Below are positions 42,655-52,722 of a stretch of DNA of 64,000 nt, piece after piece. The position numbers were made by a program, and so were the translations under genes. The DNA comes from Fusibacter sp. A1 (GTDB lineage: Bacteria > Bacillota > Clostridia > Peptostreptococcales > Acidaminobacteraceae). Location of the stretch: positions 124,001-188,000 of the forward strand of contig NZ_QQWI01000009.1 of the NCBI RefSeq assembly GCF_004125825.1. Direction: 5' to 3'. The notes under the pieces are model-generated. The model saw only the letters and a list, made by a program, of their open reading frames with translations. It was not told where the DNA came from and did not search any database. The first letter of the stretch is position 1. Every line of letters begins with the position of its first letter.

Positions 42655-45600
42655 AAAAACCCCCCAAGCAACCTCTTCATCATTTCCAGGCTAACCTCTT
42701 TTCTATGCGCATAAGCCTGCACCTGATCCTGGCCGAGCTTGCTGATGTTAAAGTAGTTGGCCTGAGGATGTGCGAAGATCAGACCGCATACGCTTGCCAC
42801 AGGCTGCATCATATATGAGCTGGTCAGTGTCATACCAGTATGTCTCTTCACATCGAGTAGTTCGAACAGTTGCTCCTTCTCCGAATGGTCCGGAAGCGAT
42901 GGGTAACCTATCGCAGGTCTGATACTTCTGTACTTGCCCCTAAAGAGGTCTTCTGCAGATAGTGCTTCATCCACTGCAAAGCCCCAATGTTTTTTTCTGA
43001 TATCAAGGTGTAGACGTTCAGCAAAACTCTCCGCGATCCTGTCAGCGAGCATCTTGGTCATGATCGCCCTGTATTCGTCCCCTACGGACTTGCATTCCCG
43101 ATAGACCTCGTCAAATCCGTAGCCTGCGGTCACAGCGAACATCCCGACATAATCCACGATTCCAGAACTCTCGGGAGCGATATAATCCGTAAGCGACTTA
43201 TGCTCAGAACCGACTTCCTGCTGCCTGAAGATATTGAACTGGGTGATCTGTTCTCCACTGGCATCCTTTATGATGAGTTTTCCTTCACTACTGCTACAAG
43301 GAGCGATGCTGAACACTCCTCTTGTTACCAGCCGCTCGTCGTTTTCGAACTCATCGAGCATGTTGTTGGCATCTGTGAACAGCTTCATCGCTTCATGCCC
43401 ATAATGGTCGTCTGTTAAGATGTCCGGATACTTCTTGCGCATACCCCAAGAGGTGAAAAAGAAGGTCCAGTCGATGGTTTCACGAAGCTCTTTGATGGAA
43501 TAGCTCACCGCACTCACTTCACTTACTTTGGGTACCGGTGGTATGAATCCCTCATAATCCATCAGAAACGCATCTTCAAGGGTCTTCTCATACGACGCTA
43601 GGGGACGCTTGATCTCCGAATAGGTCTGTCTTAGGGTCTCGTACTGCAGATGAAGTTCCTGTGCGAAAAGATCACGCCGATCGCTGATCAGTTCTTTTGC
43701 ATATGCCACCGTTTTGGAGGCGTCTGTCGCATGGTACACGTATTTGGGATACTCCGGTTCGAGTCTCACCGCAGTATGAACTTTTGATGTCGTGGCGCCA
43801 CCGATAATGATCGGTAGGTCCATGTTGTGCCTTCTGACTTCCGAGATGATATGGCGCATTTCATCAAGGCTTGGAGTGATCAGTCCGCTAAGTCCGATGA
43901 TATCGACCTTATGCTCCAATGCCGCTTCGACGATCGCTTCTGCCGAAACCATGATGCCAAGATCGATCACCTCAAAATTGTTGCATGCCAGTATGACACC
44001 TACGATATTCTTTCCGATGTCGTGCACGTCGCCCTTGACCGTCGCAAGCAAGACCTTACCGGCTTTACGCGCCCCTTCGCTTTGCTGACTTTCCTCGATG
44101 TAGGGCTGTAGGATGGATACGGCTTGCTTCATGACACGCGCCGTCTTCACCACTTGCGGGAGAAACATTTTACCTTCTCCGAAGCGCTCACCGACCACAC
44201 GCATTCCAGACATGAGCGGACCCTCGATGATATCAAGCGGAGAATCCACCGCCGCCAGGAGTTCGTGTAGGTCCTCGTCCAAATATTGAGTGACACCCTT
44301 GATCAGGCTATGCTTCAGCCGCTCTTCAACGGTTTCTTCCCGCCAGCCTAATCTTGCCGACTCATCACCCGATTTAGCGTCTTCCTTATGGTTTTGAGCC
44401 CACTCAAGCAGTTTTTCAAATGCTCCCTTGCTCCGATTGAGCACCACATCCTCGACCATCTCGATAAGATTCTTTTCAATCTCGTCATAGGGCTCGAGCA
44501 TCCCAGGATTCACAATTCCCATATCCATTCCGGCATTCACCGCATGATAGAGAAAGACAGCGTGCATGGCTTCCCTGACATGGTTTAGTCCCCTGAACGA
44601 GAAGGACAGGTTGCTGACCCCTCCGCTCACCTTGGCTCCATAAAGATTCTCCTTGATCCATCTTGTCGCTTCGATATAGTCCACCGCATAATTGTCATGT
44701 TCTTCGATGCCTGTGGCTATGGCGAGGATATTGGGGTCGAAGATGATCGCCTTTGGATCAAATCCAACTTTTTCAGTCAGTATCTCATAGGCTCTGGCGC
44801 ATACCTCAATTTTTCTCTTATAGGAGTCCGCTTGGCCTTTTTCATCAAATGCCATCACGACAACAGCTGCATTGAACTGCCTGATTATGCTCGCCTGAGC
44901 GATAAACTCGGCCTCACCGTTTTTTAGACTGATCGAATTCACAATCGACCTTCCCTGTATCGCCTTAAGCCCTGCTTCAAGCACTTCCCATTTCGAAGAG
45001 TCTATCATCACAGGTACTTTGGCTATTTCAGGCTCACTCGTGATAAGCCTTAAGAAATGGACCATTTCTTCCTTGGCGTCCAGCATCGCATCGTCAAAGT
45101 TGATGTCGATGACCTGAGCCCCGTTCTCCACTTGCTCCCTTGCGACATCCAGTGCCTCCGTATATTTCTTTTCGCGGATCAGTCTGGCGAATTTTTTTGA
45201 TCCTGCGACATTGGTTCTTTCACCCACGTTCACATAATTTCTGCTGGGATCCACGACTACCGTCTCAAGACCGGCTAGGATCAGCGGCTCATCCAGCTTT
45301 TCAGGCACTCTTGGACGCTCGTCTCTGACAAGGTCCGCGATCGCCTCGATATGGCTAGGTGTCGTGCCACAGCATCCCCCTACCATGTTCAGCGCCTGCT
45401 CGCCGACCAGCTCCTTTAAAAACTCTACCGTGGTTTCTGGAAGCTCGTCATAGGCACCGAACTGATTCGGAAGTCCGGCGTTTGGATAGACACTGATGTA
45501 CTTTTCAGTGGTTCGGGCAAGTTCCTTGATATATGGGACCAGTTCCTTGGCTCCAAAAGAGCAGTTTAGTCCTAAAGCGACGACTCTGGGATGATCCAGT

Positions 45601-46280
45601 GATTTGAAAAATGCCTCCATGGTCTGACCGGTCAGGCTCCTGCCGCTCTTGTCCGTCAAGGTGCCCGACAAGAGGACTGGTAGATCCAGTTTTTTTGCAG
45701 ACAAAGCGTTCTCTATCGCTACCAGTGCCGCACGCGCGTTCAGGGAGTCGAAGACGGTTTCTATCAAAAATGCGTCCACACCTCCGTCGATAAGGGCCAA
45801 TGCCTGCTCTTCATATGCGCTGACCATCTCATCAAAATCTATGGACCTGAATCCGGGATCCTCCACTTTGGGCGAGATCGAAAGCGTCTTATTTGTCGGC
45901 CCAATGGCTCCTGCAACAAACAGAGGCCTGTCCGTATCGATGGATTCAGCGGCCTTTCTGGCGACTCTCACAGCCTGAACGTTGATCTCATAGACATCGT
46001 GCTCCAGATGATAATCCGCCTGCGAGATCCGATTCGCATTGAAGGTGTTGGTCTCCACGATGTCGGCGCCTGCCTTGTAATAGGCTCTGTGGATCGCTTC
46101 TATCACATCGGGTCTGGTTTTTACAAGGACGTCGTGGTTTCCTTTGAGTGGCACTTCATGGTCCTCATATGCTACTTTTCGATAATCTTCTTCCTGTAAA
46201 TTGTACTGCTGAATCATCGTACCCATCGCACCATCTAGCACGACAATCTTTTCTTTGAACAACTCTAAGAAACGCTTCAT
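42651..46280 (-). CDS. metH: Cobalamin-dependent methionine synthase
   Basis: Transfers the methyl group from 5-methyl-THF to homocysteine. The 1209-residue protein has all four modules: homocysteine domain (DGAMGTMIQQ start; zinc Cys in GLNCSFGA and GGCCGTTPSH), pterin domain (about 350-620), cobalamin domain with the ligand motif DVHDIGKNIVG, and the C-terminal SAM activation domain (RPAIGYPSLPDH). So reactivation is built in, unlike some clostridial MetH proteins without this domain. No B12 or SAM riboswitch is seen; the 5' region has a GC-rich hairpin (46311-46342). Monocistronic. Confidence 0.96.
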   Translation of the reverse strand: MKRFLELFKEKIVVLDGAMGTMIQQYNLQEEDYRKVAYEDHEVPLKGNHDVLVKTRPDVIEAIHRAYYKAGADIVETNTFNANRISQADYHLEHDVYEINVQAVRVARKAAESIDTDRPLFVAGAIGPTNKTLSISPKVEDPGFRSIDFDEMVSAYEEQALALIDGGVDAFLIETVFDSLNARAALVAIENALSAKKLDLPVLLSGTLTDKSGRSLTGQTMEAFFKSLDHPRVVALGLNCSFGAKELVPYIKELARTTEKYISVYPNAGLPNQFGAYDELPETTVEFLKELVGEQALNMVGGCCGTTPSHIEAIADLVRDERPRVPEKLDEPLILAGLETVVVDPSRNYVNVGERTNVAGSKKFARLIREKKYTEALDVAREQVENGAQVIDINFDDAMLDAKEEMVHFLRLITSEPEIAKVPVMIDSSKWEVLEAGLKAIQGRSIVNSISLKNGEAEFIAQASIIRQFNAAVVVMAFDEKGQADSYKRKIEVCARAYEILTEKVGFDPKAIIFDPNILAIATGIEEHDNYAVDYIEATRWIKENLYGAKVSGGVSNLSFSFRGLNHVREAMHAVFLYHAVNAGMDMGIVNPGMLEPYDEIEKNLIEMVEDVVLNRSKGAFEKLLEWAQNHKEDAKSGDESARLGWREETVEERLKHSLIKGVTQYLDEDLHELLAAVDSPLDIIEGPLMSGMRVVGERFGEGKMFLPQVVKTARVMKQAVSILQPYIEESQQSEGARKAGKVLLATVKGDVHDIGKNIVGVILACNNFEVIDLGIMVSAEAIVEAALEHKVDIIGLSGLITPSLDEMRHIISEVRRHNMDLPIIIGGATTSKVHTAVRLEPEYPKYVYHATDASKTVAYAKELISDRRDLFAQELHLQYETLRQTYSEIKRPLASYEKTLEDAFLMDYEGFIPPVPKVSEVSAVSYSIKELRETIDWTFFFTSWGMRKKYPDILTDDHYGHEAMKLFTDANNMLDEFENDERLVTRGVFSIAPCSSSEGKLIIKDASGEQITQFNIFRQQEVGSEHKSLTDYIAPESSGIVDYVGMFAVTAGYGFDEVYRECKSVGDEYRAIMTKMLADRIAESFAERLHLDIRKKHWGFAVDEALSAEDLFRGKYRSIRPAIGYPSLPDHSEKEQLFELLDVKRHTGMTLTSSYMMQPVASVCGLIFAHPQANYFNISKLGQDQVQAYAHRKEVSLEMMKRLLGGFF

Positions 46281-46310
46281 GAAATCACCAACCTATCCGA
46301 ATTTATACTT

Positions 46311-46342
46311 TGTCGGGGCCTGCACAAGGTCTGGCCCCGACA
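46311..46342. other. GC-rich hairpin in the metH leader
   Basis: Perfect 10-bp arms TGTCGGGGCC (46311-46320) and GGCCCCGACA (46333-46342), 12-base loop, 30 bp before the metH start. No T-run follows on either strand, so it is not a simple terminator. Confidence 0.6.
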
Positions 46343-46422
46343 CTATTAACAATCAGTATACTTAAATTCAAAGGCAGATGCTACAAAATAATTGGTCTTC
46401 TTTAGGTATATCAGTCCGATAC

Positions 46423-46469
46423 CAAAAAACCGATAAAACAAGAATCAGAAGGACTCTTGTTTTATCGGT
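46423..46469 (-). terminator. Terminator overlapping the end of the histidine kinase gene
   Basis: Perfect 15-bp stem, arms 46429-46443 and 46455-46469 (ACCGATAAAACAAGA and its complement), T6 on the minus strand. The first transcribed arm is within the last codons of the kinase and the stop (46445-46447) lies in the loop. Confidence 0.88.
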
Positions 46470-47827
46470 TCCTTATTTAATGAAATCAGCCATCTGACCC
46501 CACTTGTATATGTCTCATCCCATGTGAGCGTTCCACACAGCCTATCAACAAGTCTCTTTACGATCGTGAGTCCCAGGCCTGTTCCCGCACCTTTGGATCT
46601 GGCTTCGTCGCCGATGACAAAAGGCTTGAACAAGTCCGATTTTATGCTATCTGGAATACCGGGACCCTCGTCCTGCACCATGATCTCAACCGTCTCGTCG
46701 AGCTCAGTAAGCTCGACCGTGATGGTCCCGCCGTCGCTTGAATACCTGATCGCATTGGAGATAAGATTCGAGATCAGCCGCTTGAAAAGGGACACGTCGA
46801 ATACCGCATGGCACTCGTCGTCTGGAAGCAACACTTCAATCTGCTTTTGGCTCCCTTCGATATCGGGATAATACTGGATAAGGGTGTTTCTCAAGACACC
46901 GGCAACATCGTGCGATCGGTTTTCGACCGCCAGCTGCTCGCTGTCGTATTTTGCAAAGTCGAACAGGTCGTTGACCAGATCGTTCGCAAGCATGGCGTTG
47001 CTATGAATCACGTTGACCGCATTCTTCTTCATCTGCGGCGACAAGGAATGTTCGTTGATCAGGGTTTCTGCATAACCGGCAATATTCGTAAGCGGCGTTC
47101 TGATGTCGTGGGACATGCTCAGCACCATCCGCTTGCGTTCAGTCTCGGCTTCTTGCAGCTGACTGACCTGCTTATTGATCGTTTGCCCCATGTCTATGAT
47201 CGATATCTTCAGAACTTCAAGTTCGTTTGAAGATGAGAATGGAATCTCAGAGACGTCTGTTCCGGCAGATATCCCTTCTACCGCTTCTTTCATCAGCAGG
47301 ATCGGATGGACGAAATGCAACTTCAAGTAATACGTCAACAGCAGCATCAGTACCGCTGTCACCGCGATGAAAACGATGAAATGGTAGATGATGATGTCGA
47401 TGATAAAGGGCGGAGCGATCAGGTCCGGTCCATAAACCACGAACAGGTCGTCCTTATCCTTGAATGGATGGTAGGTGATAAACTCGGTATAATTCTTGAA
47501 CAAGTCATCGTATTCCTTTTGAGAATACTGGTATCCGAACGCATGAGGACTCCCAGCTTCGTCCTTGACCCTCTTATCCTCGTTTAGAAACTCGATATAT
47601 TCCACAAGTCCGTTCGTATTGCGAAGAGCGACATCCATCCCCTCATCGATGTAGTCCTTGAGTATCGTATCCATATTGTAGCCCTTATGGGTATAGATCC
47701 TTTGGTCGATGATGTTGACGACAGACACGACCATGATGACAAGCGTTAAAAGTACTGCCACCATCAAGCCCAAAACATATCCTGTCAAATTCGTTGCAAT
47801 TCGAGTTTTAAACCGTTCTTTAAGCAT
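46445..47827 (-). CDS. Sensor histidine kinase
   Basis: 460 residues: membrane segments at about 18-40 and 142-167 with a 100-residue extracytoplasmic sensor between them, HAMP-like linker, HisKA domain with His240 (SMSHDIRTPL) and HATPase domain with the N-box NLISNAIRYS, G1 QDEGPGI and G2 GTGLGLTIV. It phosphorylates the response regulator encoded just upstream; start and stop codons overlap (TAATG). The signal is unknown. No transporter or target gene lies next to it, as the next gene downstream is metH, behind a terminator. Confidence 0.93.
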   Translation of the reverse strand: MLKERFKTRIATNLTGYVLGLMVAVLLTLVIMVVSVVNIIDQRIYTHKGYNMDTILKDYIDEGMDVALRNTNGLVEYIEFLNEDKRVKDEAGSPHAFGYQYSQKEYDDLFKNYTEFITYHPFKDKDDLFVVYGPDLIAPPFIIDIIIYHFIVFIAVTAVLMLLLTYYLKLHFVHPILLMKEAVEGISAGTDVSEIPFSSSNELEVLKISIIDMGQTINKQVSQLQEAETERKRMVLSMSHDIRTPLTNIAGYAETLINEHSLSPQMKKNAVNVIHSNAMLANDLVNDLFDFAKYDSEQLAVENRSHDVAGVLRNTLIQYYPDIEGSQKQIEVLLPDDECHAVFDVSLFKRLISNLISNAIRYSSDGGTITVELTELDETVEIMVQDEGPGIPDSIKSDLFKPFVIGDEARSKGAGTGLGLTIVKRLVDRLCGTLTWDETYTSGVRWLISLNKEPIKQESF

Positions 47828-48516
47828 TATAATTGCTCCATCCTATATCCCAGTCCCTTGATCGTGACAATATAATTCGGTTTTTTTGGGTTCTCTTCTA
47901 TTTTTTCCCTTAACTGACTGATGTGAACCATGATGGTGTTCGAATCGGTCAAATAGTCCTCATCCCACACCTGCTTGTAGATCTGCTCTTTCGTAAAGAT
48001 CCTGCCGGGTGACGACATCAGCATTTCCATCAGTTTAAAGGCTTTTGGATTGAGTTGTATCTCTTTTCCTTCTTTGAATAGCAGATAGGACTCAGGATGC
48101 AATGTGAAGCAACCGTTCTGATAGGTTACTTGCTCTTTGGGCATTTGGTAATCTGTATACCTTCTCATGCTCGCCTTCACCCTGTAAACAAGCTCAACGG
48201 CGCTAAAAGGCTTTTCTATATAGTCGTCGGCACCGTGTCCGAAGGCTTCCACTTTCGCAGATTCCTCAGTCCTGGCCGTCAAAAACAAGACAGGAGCAAC
48301 GGAGTGTTTTCGAATACGCTTGAGAATTTCCACACCGTTCATATAGGGGAGCATGTAATCCAATAGGAACATGTCGTATTCCGTTTCCCGACTCATGTTC
48401 ACCGCATCAGCTCCATCAAATGCCTGATCGATGACAAATCCTGCCTTCTCTAAATGCATTTTCACAAGTTCATTGATGTCTTTTTCATCTTCAACCACTA
48501 AAATTCGATAACTCAT
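47827..48516 (-). CDS. OmpR-family response regulator
   Basis: 229 residues: receiver domain with acidic pair near 10-11 (VEDEKD), phosphoacceptor Asp53 (FLLDYMLP) and Lys in IEKPF, then a winged-helix DNA-binding domain with LNPKAFKLMEMLMSSPGRIF and VTIKGLGYRME. First gene of the pair with its kinase. Its promoter is consensus-like (see 48536-48565), so expression is probably substantial. Targets unknown. Confidence 0.94.
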   Translation of the reverse strand: MSYRILVVEDEKDINELVKMHLEKAGFVIDQAFDGADAVNMSRETEYDMFLLDYMLPYMNGVEILKRIRKHSVAPVLFLTARTEESAKVEAFGHGADDYIEKPFSAVELVYRVKASMRRYTDYQMPKEQVTYQNGCFTLHPESYLLFKEGKEIQLNPKAFKLMEMLMSSPGRIFTKEQIYKQVWDEDYLTDSNTIMVHISQLREKIEENPKKPNYIVTIKGLGYRMEQL

Positions 48517-48535
48517 ATAATCACCTTCCAGAGTC

Positions 48536-48565
48536 AGTATAACACTTGTTGAAGGCGATTGACAA
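48536..48565 (-). promoter_or_regulatory. Promoter of the two-component system operon
   Basis: TTGTCA (48560-48565), 18 bases, extended -10 TG-T-TATACT (hexamer 48536-48541), about 20 bases before the response regulator start codon. Confidence 0.7.
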
Positions 48566-48590
48566 TTGGATACTGCACCTATGCGTCAAA

Positions 48591-48623
48591 TAAAAGCCCC
48601 CCTGCTGACAGCAGAAGGGGGGC
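48591..48623 (-). terminator. Terminator after the Lon-like protease gene
   Basis: GCCCCCC (48596-48602) and GGGGGGC (48617-48623) with inner TGCTG/CAGCA pairing, followed by TTTTATTTG on the minus strand. Confidence 0.88.
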
Positions 48624-48668
48624 ATGACCGCGAAGCAACTTAGACAGATTCTGTTTTGATTGATTTGT

Positions 48669-51134
48669 CTATTGATTTGTCTTTTTAGTTTTCTTTACAG
48701 GCGCTTCCTTCTCCTGTTCTTTTGAGTCTTTCTTCTCCACGTCGCTCTCTCGTTTTCTGATCGGCTTTGCAAGTTGTTTGATCCTTTGATTTACTCTGTA
48801 GTGAATGCTTCCTCTGGTAAATCCACCGGTGCTGGTCGCTTTGCCAGCTGGTACTCCCGTAAGAATCTCAATACCTTCATCTATGCTTTCTACGGCGTAG
48901 ATATGGAACATGCCTGCTTTTACAGCTTCTATCACATCTTCTGCCAACAAGAGGTTCTTCACATTTTGATGAGGAATGATCACCCCTTGTCGCCCCGTCA
49001 GTCCTTTAAGTCGACAAACATGATAGTATCCCTCGATCTTCTCGTTCACACCGCCAATCGGTTGGATTTCACCGCGCTGGTTAACAGAACCTGTGACCGC
49101 GATGGACTGATTGATGGGAACGCCCGATAGCGAGGATAGGATCGCATAGAGCTCTGTCGAGGAGGCCGAGTCCCCTTCAATACCGGAGTAAAGCTGTTCA
49201 AATACGATAGTGGCTGTCAGACTAAGGGGTTTATCCTGTGCGTACATATGGCCCAAGTAACCGGATATGATCATGACACCCTTGTCATGGAGTCCGCCGC
49301 TTCGTCTTGCCTCGCGCTCGATATTCACTAGTCCTGCCTGACCTCTAAATGTGGATACGGTGATCTTGCTCGGCTTACCAAAGCTGTACTGTCCGCCACC
49401 GACCACTGCCAGTCCGTTGATTTCTCCTATTTTTTCTCCATCGACATCAATCAGGTAAGTGCCGTCCTCGAACATTTCAAGCACTTTTTCCTCATATTTG
49501 TTGGTTCGATTCTTCTTTTCCTCAAGGGCAGTATTGACGTGGTGGGCGGATACCACCTTGTCGCCCTTCACCTCCGCCCAGGCGTCGGCTTCTATGAGCA
49601 CATCCACCAATTGGTTGAGATGCGTGCTCATCTTGTCCTTGCTTTCTGAAAGCCTTGTTGAATATTGGACCACTCTGCCTACAGCGGTCTTGTCGAAGGC
49701 CTTTAAGCCTTTCTCTTCGCAGTGTTTTGATATAAATCGAGCGAGTTTGTGCATGTTGTCGTCATTTCTGAGCATTTCGACATCAAAGTCCGCCTCGATC
49801 TTAAAGAGCTTTCTGAATTCCTCATCGTAATCATAGAGCAGATAATAGGTATAGGCGTCACCGATGATGATTACCTTCACATCCAGAGGAATCGGCTCCG
49901 GCTTCAAGGTTGCGGCGATCACATAATTGGTCTGGCTGCCCATTCCTTCAATGGCAATCTGCTCGTCGAGTAAGGCCCGCTTGAGGGCACGCCAGGAATA
50001 ATAGCTTTGCAACAGGTCTTTTGCATGTAGAATTAAAAAACCACCGTTGGCTTCATGAAGCGCTCCTGCCTTGATCTGGGTGAAGTCGGTTCTCATCACG
50101 CCGAACTCGTTCTTATACTCGATCGCTCCGATCAGGTTGGAAAACGAAGGATTCGACTCAAAACGTATGGGCGCTCTTGTGAGTTCTGTGTTGTCCACAA
50201 AAAGATTCACTTTATAGCGGTCGAAAAAGGCTTCGGGGTTCTTGTTGGACAGCATCGCAAGCGGATTCTGTTCCATGGATTCTCCCTTTGCCTTGAAGTG
50301 GTCGATATGTTCGACGATATCGTTTGTCATATCCTCAAGATAGGCCTCAAGTTTTTGCCCGCCCTCAAAATTTTCGATGATTTTAAGCATGTGGTAGCTG
50401 ACCACCCTGTGGCCCATCTGACCGTCGAGCTCCTTGACTTCTTTTCGATAGATCTCCTCTTCTTCCCTGAGCTTATTGAACAGCTCAATCGTCTCAAGAC
50501 TCAACTTCTCTGAATTGACCTTCATCAAGTCGTATTCTTCATCCGAAATGTTGCGGTAGACCTCCTCAGTCATGGGTTCACCGTCAATGAGGGGGATGCT
50601 TACTAGTCCCCGTTCGTTTTGACTGAATCTGAACCCGAATCCCTGGCCGATCTCGTTGAGTTCCTCGATGATGGCTCCTGTAGCCTCCTGATACTTTTTA
50701 AGAATCTGATTTTTCGTGTTTTCATAATCCTTTGACGAGAATACGGTCTGAATCTCCTTTTTCAGAAAATCCACGGTCTTCTCCATCCACTTCACAAACT
50801 CCTTGCCAGTTCCCGCCTTTAGACTGATCGCCTTTGGCTGGTGGCTGTTTTCGAAGTTGTTGACATACAGCCAGTCCCTAGGTATCGGTTTGTTTGCGGC
50901 CTGTTTTTCAGTGATTTGCATGACATAGCTTGTCCTACCGGTGCCCCAGCTCCCAGCCACATAAACGTTGTAGCCTTTCTTTTTGATCGCAAGACCAAAG
51001 TCAATCGCCTTTGTCGCACGCTCCTGCGCGATCAGACCTTGAAGAGGTGTGAGTTCCGCCGTGGTTTCAAAATCCAGGCAGTTGACATCACAATCGCAAG
51101 ATAGATCCTTTACTGTAAGTCTTTTATGTTTCAT
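48669..51134 (-). CDS. Lon-like ATP-dependent protease (AAA_32 type)
   Basis: 821 residues. N-terminal ATPase-like part with a degenerate Walker A GSWGTGRT near residue 65 (Arg where Lys is usual, as in this family), a long helical insert, and a C-terminal Lon peptidase domain with the catalytic dyad Ser656 (GDSASS) and Lys699 (GVNEKIEG). The 55-residue Lys/Glu-rich tail is likely disordered. It is a separate family from Lon itself (LonA); substrates are unknown. Monocistronic. Confidence 0.88.
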   Translation of the reverse strand: MKHKRLTVKDLSCDCDVNCLDFETTAELTPLQGLIAQERATKAIDFGLAIKKKGYNVYVAGSWGTGRTSYVMQITEKQAANKPIPRDWLYVNNFENSHQPKAISLKAGTGKEFVKWMEKTVDFLKKEIQTVFSSKDYENTKNQILKKYQEATGAIIEELNEIGQGFGFRFSQNERGLVSIPLIDGEPMTEEVYRNISDEEYDLMKVNSEKLSLETIELFNKLREEEEIYRKEVKELDGQMGHRVVSYHMLKIIENFEGGQKLEAYLEDMTNDIVEHIDHFKAKGESMEQNPLAMLSNKNPEAFFDRYKVNLFVDNTELTRAPIRFESNPSFSNLIGAIEYKNEFGVMRTDFTQIKAGALHEANGGFLILHAKDLLQSYYSWRALKRALLDEQIAIEGMGSQTNYVIAATLKPEPIPLDVKVIIIGDAYTYYLLYDYDEEFRKLFKIEADFDVEMLRNDDNMHKLARFISKHCEEKGLKAFDKTAVGRVVQYSTRLSESKDKMSTHLNQLVDVLIEADAWAEVKGDKVVSAHHVNTALEEKKNRTNKYEEKVLEMFEDGTYLIDVDGEKIGEINGLAVVGGGQYSFGKPSKITVSTFRGQAGLVNIEREARRSGGLHDKGVMIISGYLGHMYAQDKPLSLTATIVFEQLYSGIEGDSASSTELYAILSSLSGVPINQSIAVTGSVNQRGEIQPIGGVNEKIEGYYHVCRLKGLTGRQGVIIPHQNVKNLLLAEDVIEAVKAGMFHIYAVESIDEGIEILTGVPAGKATSTGGFTRGSIHYRVNQRIKQLAKPIRKRESDVEKKDSKEQEKEAPVKKTKKTNQ

Positions 51135-51206
51135 AGTAACCTCCTCAGTGTCACTTAATTGTATGGCTTGATTTGTCGCTTCGTATTAGTTCCTTTACCC
51201 AATAAT

Positions 51207-51241
51207 AAAAAAAAAAACCTACGAATCAAATATTCGTAGGA
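51207..51241 (-). terminator. Terminator of the surface polysaccharide operon
   Basis: CCTACGAAT (51218-51226) and ATTCGTAGG (51232-51240), 5-base loop, followed by eleven T on the minus strand. Confidence 0.92.
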
Positions 51242-51254
51242 TAAATTTAACATT

Positions 51255-52718
51255 TTATTTTAGGGACGTTTCCCTATAACTTAAGGCTAATGCAATCAGT
51301 CCCCAGAAATAGACGACCATCATGGGAACTTCAAATACGTTCTCAACGGCATTCTGGAAAAACACGCCCAAAAGACCGATGAAAATACCCGAAACGGCCA
51401 GCATGTCTATCAGAGACTTCTGTGCATGAATCACCCGTTTGACTTCCGCGAGCGTCACGGTAAAGAGGACCAGCATGCTCATAAGTCCAACAGCACCCAT
51501 CTCTCCGAGTGTCTTCAGGTAATAACTGTCCACATAAAACGGAGTCAGGTCGTGGTGCGTCGCAACCGCTCCGCCAAAACGTCCCAGTCCCTGTCCGAAC
51601 CAGGGCTTGTCCAGCCACTGGTCGATGGCATATTGATACCTGATGACACGTCCACCCCTTGCAGATTTTGCAAAGTACTCGGGAGTGAACAGGTAGAACA
51701 GTCGGTCCGAAACGCTTTTCATGCTTACCAGAAGAAGACCCAGAGCCACAATCAGATACTTGACTATCTTAGGATAGAACAATACAAAAAACAATCCGAG
51801 CGCTCCGGCCAGTGCGAGCCATGACTGTCTAGAGTAGGTGAAAAGAAGTCCAAGGATCATCGCAGGGACAGAAACCAAAGAAAGCATCCTAAACCACTTG
51901 CTATCGTCGGTGAAAACCGATGCGCCTACAACAGGAATCGTCAACACGAAGACCGCAGCAAGGATGTTGGGGCTCCCGATGATCGAAAACACCCGTGTGG
52001 TGATGGTCTCGGTGCTGTCGACCCAGTTACCCGGCATCTGCACTCCGACAGCCATCTGATAAAGCGAATGAAAACCAAGAAAAGCCCCGGTTACGATCAC
52101 ACTTCTAAAAATAAGATGCCTGTTCGACGAGTGGATCAGTTGCCTGATGACGAAGAACCACAAGACATACTGGTATACCGCCCTAAAGCCTTCTACTGCG
52201 ACATTCATCTCGGGTGAGACAATGCCGAGCAGACCGACGCCTACTGCGATAAAGAGCATCAGTAGAAAATCGACTCCACCGAACCTCCAGTGATACTCCT
52301 CATCCACCCATATCGAACGGGTCAGCACATAGCCGAACATCAAGAGCAGCGCAAGCTCGTCCCAGACGGATGAAAACCTGGCAAGCGGAGTGATCGTCCT
52401 CATCCCGTAGTCGATAAACAGGAAGTTAAAGGGGATGAGCACGACATATCTGTCGACTTTTCGCATCATCATGACCACAAGGCCGCCGCGTCTGAAGATC
52501 GCGCTGTTCCTGCCCGAACGGTTCAGAAGGTCCTGTAAGGCATGTACACGGTTCAGCAACCCAAATATCAGTTTGAAAAACGCGCCGCTGCGAAGCCATT
52601 TGATGGACTCGCTCTTTTTGGCGCTCACTTGCTCGTATAATAAGCCTAATAGGTAATAGATGCCCCTGATGCCGGCACCTATCAGTCTGTAGATTAAGCT
52701 ATTCCTTATAGCAGTCAT
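51255..52718 (-). CDS. O-antigen ligase/polymerase-like membrane protein
   Basis: 487 residues with about 11-12 membrane segments and a large loop near residues 330-400, the WaaL/Wzy/TuaE-like layout. The loop holds RGGRVIRYQYAIDQWLDKPW and GQGLGRFGG, a region typical of the O-antigen ligase family in Firmicutes. In a bacterium with no lipopolysaccharide it would polymerise a repeat unit or attach a polymer to a protein or lipid carrier. Last gene of the polysaccharide operon. Confidence 0.85.
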   Translation of the reverse strand: MTAIRNSLIYRLIGAGIRGIYYLLGLLYEQVSAKKSESIKWLRSGAFFKLIFGLLNRVHALQDLLNRSGRNSAIFRRGGLVVMMMRKVDRYVVLIPFNFLFIDYGMRTITPLARFSSVWDELALLLMFGYVLTRSIWVDEEYHWRFGGVDFLLMLFIAVGVGLLGIVSPEMNVAVEGFRAVYQYVLWFFVIRQLIHSSNRHLIFRSVIVTGAFLGFHSLYQMAVGVQMPGNWVDSTETITTRVFSIIGSPNILAAVFVLTIPVVGASVFTDDSKWFRMLSLVSVPAMILGLLFTYSRQSWLALAGALGLFFVLFYPKIVKYLIVALGLLLVSMKSVSDRLFYLFTPEYFAKSARGGRVIRYQYAIDQWLDKPWFGQGLGRFGGAVATHHDLTPFYVDSYYLKTLGEMGAVGLMSMLVLFTVTLAEVKRVIHAQKSLIDMLAVSGIFIGLLGVFFQNAVENVFEVPMMVVYFWGLIALALSYRETSLK

Positions 52719-52722
52719 CTTA

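Noticed and set aside
46281-46444. Cobalamin or SAM riboswitch upstream of metH
   Set aside because: The leader is short and lacks a B12 box or SAM-I core; only the GC-rich hairpin is present.
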